From the NCBI GenBank assembly GCA_023416575.1, contig JAEZHL010000179.1, positions 1 to 5,645 on the forward strand: DNA of 5,645 nucleotides. Reading direction: 5' to 3'. The position numbers were made by a program, and so were the translations under genes. A model generated the notes under the pieces. It did not search any database. It was not told the origin of the DNA and worked only from the letters and a program-made list of their open reading frames with translations. This document shows, piece by piece, positions 4,828 through 5,645 of the stretch. How positions within the stretch are numbered: the stretch's first letter is position 1; each line of letters begins with the position of its first letter. This DNA is from Pseudomonadota bacterium (GTDB lineage Bacteria; Pseudomonadota; Alphaproteobacteria; Rhizobiales; Hyphomicrobiaceae).

Positions 4828-5645
4828 ATGAAAATCACACGCCGCAGTTTGTTGAAATCGGCTGCCGCAGCCGGCGTGCTCGCTACGCCGGCTTCTGGCC
4901 TCTTCGCGCCTGCAATCGCCCAGAACAAGCCACTGAAGATCGGCGTGCTTGCGCCGCGAACGGGCCTTGCCGCGAGCCCGGGCATAAGCGGTATTCGCGC
5001 GGCCGAATGGACGATCGAGAAGATCAACTCCGCTGGTGGCATTGCAGGACGTAAAGTCCAGCTTGTCATTGACGAGGAGACCTCGCCTAAGGACACGATC
5101 GAGCGCTTCTCCCGCATGGTGCAGCAGGAGGAGGTCGATCACGTTCAGGGAATTGTTTCGACCGGCGTGGCGCTCGCTCTCGGTCCGGTGGTCGAGGAAT
5201 CGCGAGTTCTGACCACATTTTGGGATGGGACGACGCAGGACGGTGTCGTCGAGAAGCTCCCGGATCCGAAATACCTGTTCCGCAGCACCGATAACGAATG
5301 CGAAGCGGTGATGAGCTCGCTGCTCGCGATCAAGTATTTCAAAGGCCAGTTCAAGCGTGTCGCCGGCATCAATCCCGACTATTCCTACGGCCGCAACAAC
5401 ATGGCCGCCTTCATCGCACTCCTGAAGCGCTTCGACATCGAGCACGAGGTCGTCACCGAGCAGTGGCCGAAGGTCGGTAACATGGACCTCACGAGCCACG
5501 TAGCGGCGCTGCAGGCCGCGAAGCCCGATCTGATTTTCTCCTCGCTCCTGTTCGCCGACCTGCCGGTGTTCATGCGGCAAGCAAATGCCGCGGGCCTGAC
5601 GCAGAGCGCCAAGCTCGTGTTCCCGGCCGCCGGCTGGCAGCACAC
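4828..5645 (+). CDS. Branched-chain amino acid-type ABC transporter substrate-binding protein (Peripla_BP_6), C-terminus beyond right edge
   Basis: Periplasmic receptor of a HAAT/LivJ-type ABC importer. 272 codons are present before the right edge; family members have about 400, so about one third is missing. The start is set by GGGAGGA (4817-4823) five bases before ATG. Residues 1-31 look like a twin-arginine export signal: TRRSLLK, an Ala-rich core and PAIA before the mature start QNKPLKIGVLAPRTG. The mature part has family features: GIRAAEWTIEKINSAGGIAG (55-74), GRKVQLVIDEETSP, a SR(M)VQQEEVD segment, GIVSTGVALALGPVVEES, YLFRSTDNE, then INPDYSYGRNNMAAF (second lobe), ALQAAKPDLIF and a FMRQANAAGL helix. 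Such proteins bind amino acids, amides, urea or aromatic acids; the ligand here cannot be told. Its leader resembles that of the PanB-like gene, linking uptake to that enzyme. Permease and ATPase genes are expected downstream. Confidence 0.93.
   Translation, partial: MKITRRSLLKSAAAAGVLATPASGLFAPAIAQNKPLKIGVLAPRTGLAASPGISGIRAAEWTIEKINSAGGIAGRKVQLVIDEETSPKDTIERFSRMVQQEEVDHVQGIVSTGVALALGPVVEESRVLTTFWDGTTQDGVVEKLPDPKYLFRSTDNECEAVMSSLLAIKYFKGQFKRVAGINPDYSYGRNNMAAFIALLKRFDIEHEVVTEQWPKVGNMDLTSHVAALQAAKPDLIFSSLLFADLPVFMRQANAAGLTQSAKLVFPAAGWQH

Noticed and set aside
4378..5643. Long open minus-strand frame of 421 codons
   Set aside because: It is antisense to the DUF6166 and ABC binding-protein genes, both recognisable proteins with good ribosome sites. 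Such frames are common opposite GC-rich genes.

Overview
The window is GC-rich and compact. Its set of transporters and a FadR-type GntR regulator fits an alphaproteobacterium of the Rhizobiales (Rhizobium, Mesorhizobium or Bradyrhizobium type). The best hint is the left-end periplasmic binding protein, which reads like rhizobial ThuE. This assignment rests on protein resemblance and composition only. No rRNA, tRNA, CRISPR array, transposase or attachment site was recognised.

Layout. (1) Positions 1-880, minus strand: N-terminal 293 residues of a family 1 sugar-type ABC substrate-binding protein, cut by the left edge. (2) 1059-2267, plus: a 402-residue major facilitator of the HcaT/phenylpropionate-permease type, divergent from gene 1. 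(3) 2345-2713, minus: a 122-residue protein with four predicted membrane segments, convergent with the MFS gene and not recognised as a named family. (4) 2795-3721, plus: a PanB-like protein. (5) 3734-4429, plus: a GntR/FCD regulator 12 bp downstream. (6) 4426-4722, plus: a 98-residue DUF6166-type protein whose start overlaps the regulator's stop (ATGA). (7) 4828-5645, plus: N-terminal 272 residues of a branched-chain-amino-acid-type (Peripla_BP_6) ABC binding protein, cut by the right edge.

The most interesting part is 2754-5645. Genes 4-6 look like one transcription unit. Gene 7 probably heads an ABC uptake operon. The PanB-like enzyme keeps the fold signatures and the catalytic Glu, but two of the metal-binding acidic residues of E. 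coli PanB (Asp84, Glu114) align with Cys108 and Gln139. No panC lies beside it. The leaders in front of gene 4 and gene 7 resemble each other (an ATATATCA-ending AT-rich block, an A-run and ACCGGGAG). The gene 7 leader has about 28 extra bases containing four ATGG/CCAT half-sites. I infer a solute-uptake and catabolism locus with a repurposed PanB-fold enzyme, controlled by the embedded GntR protein. The substrate cannot be told from the sequence.
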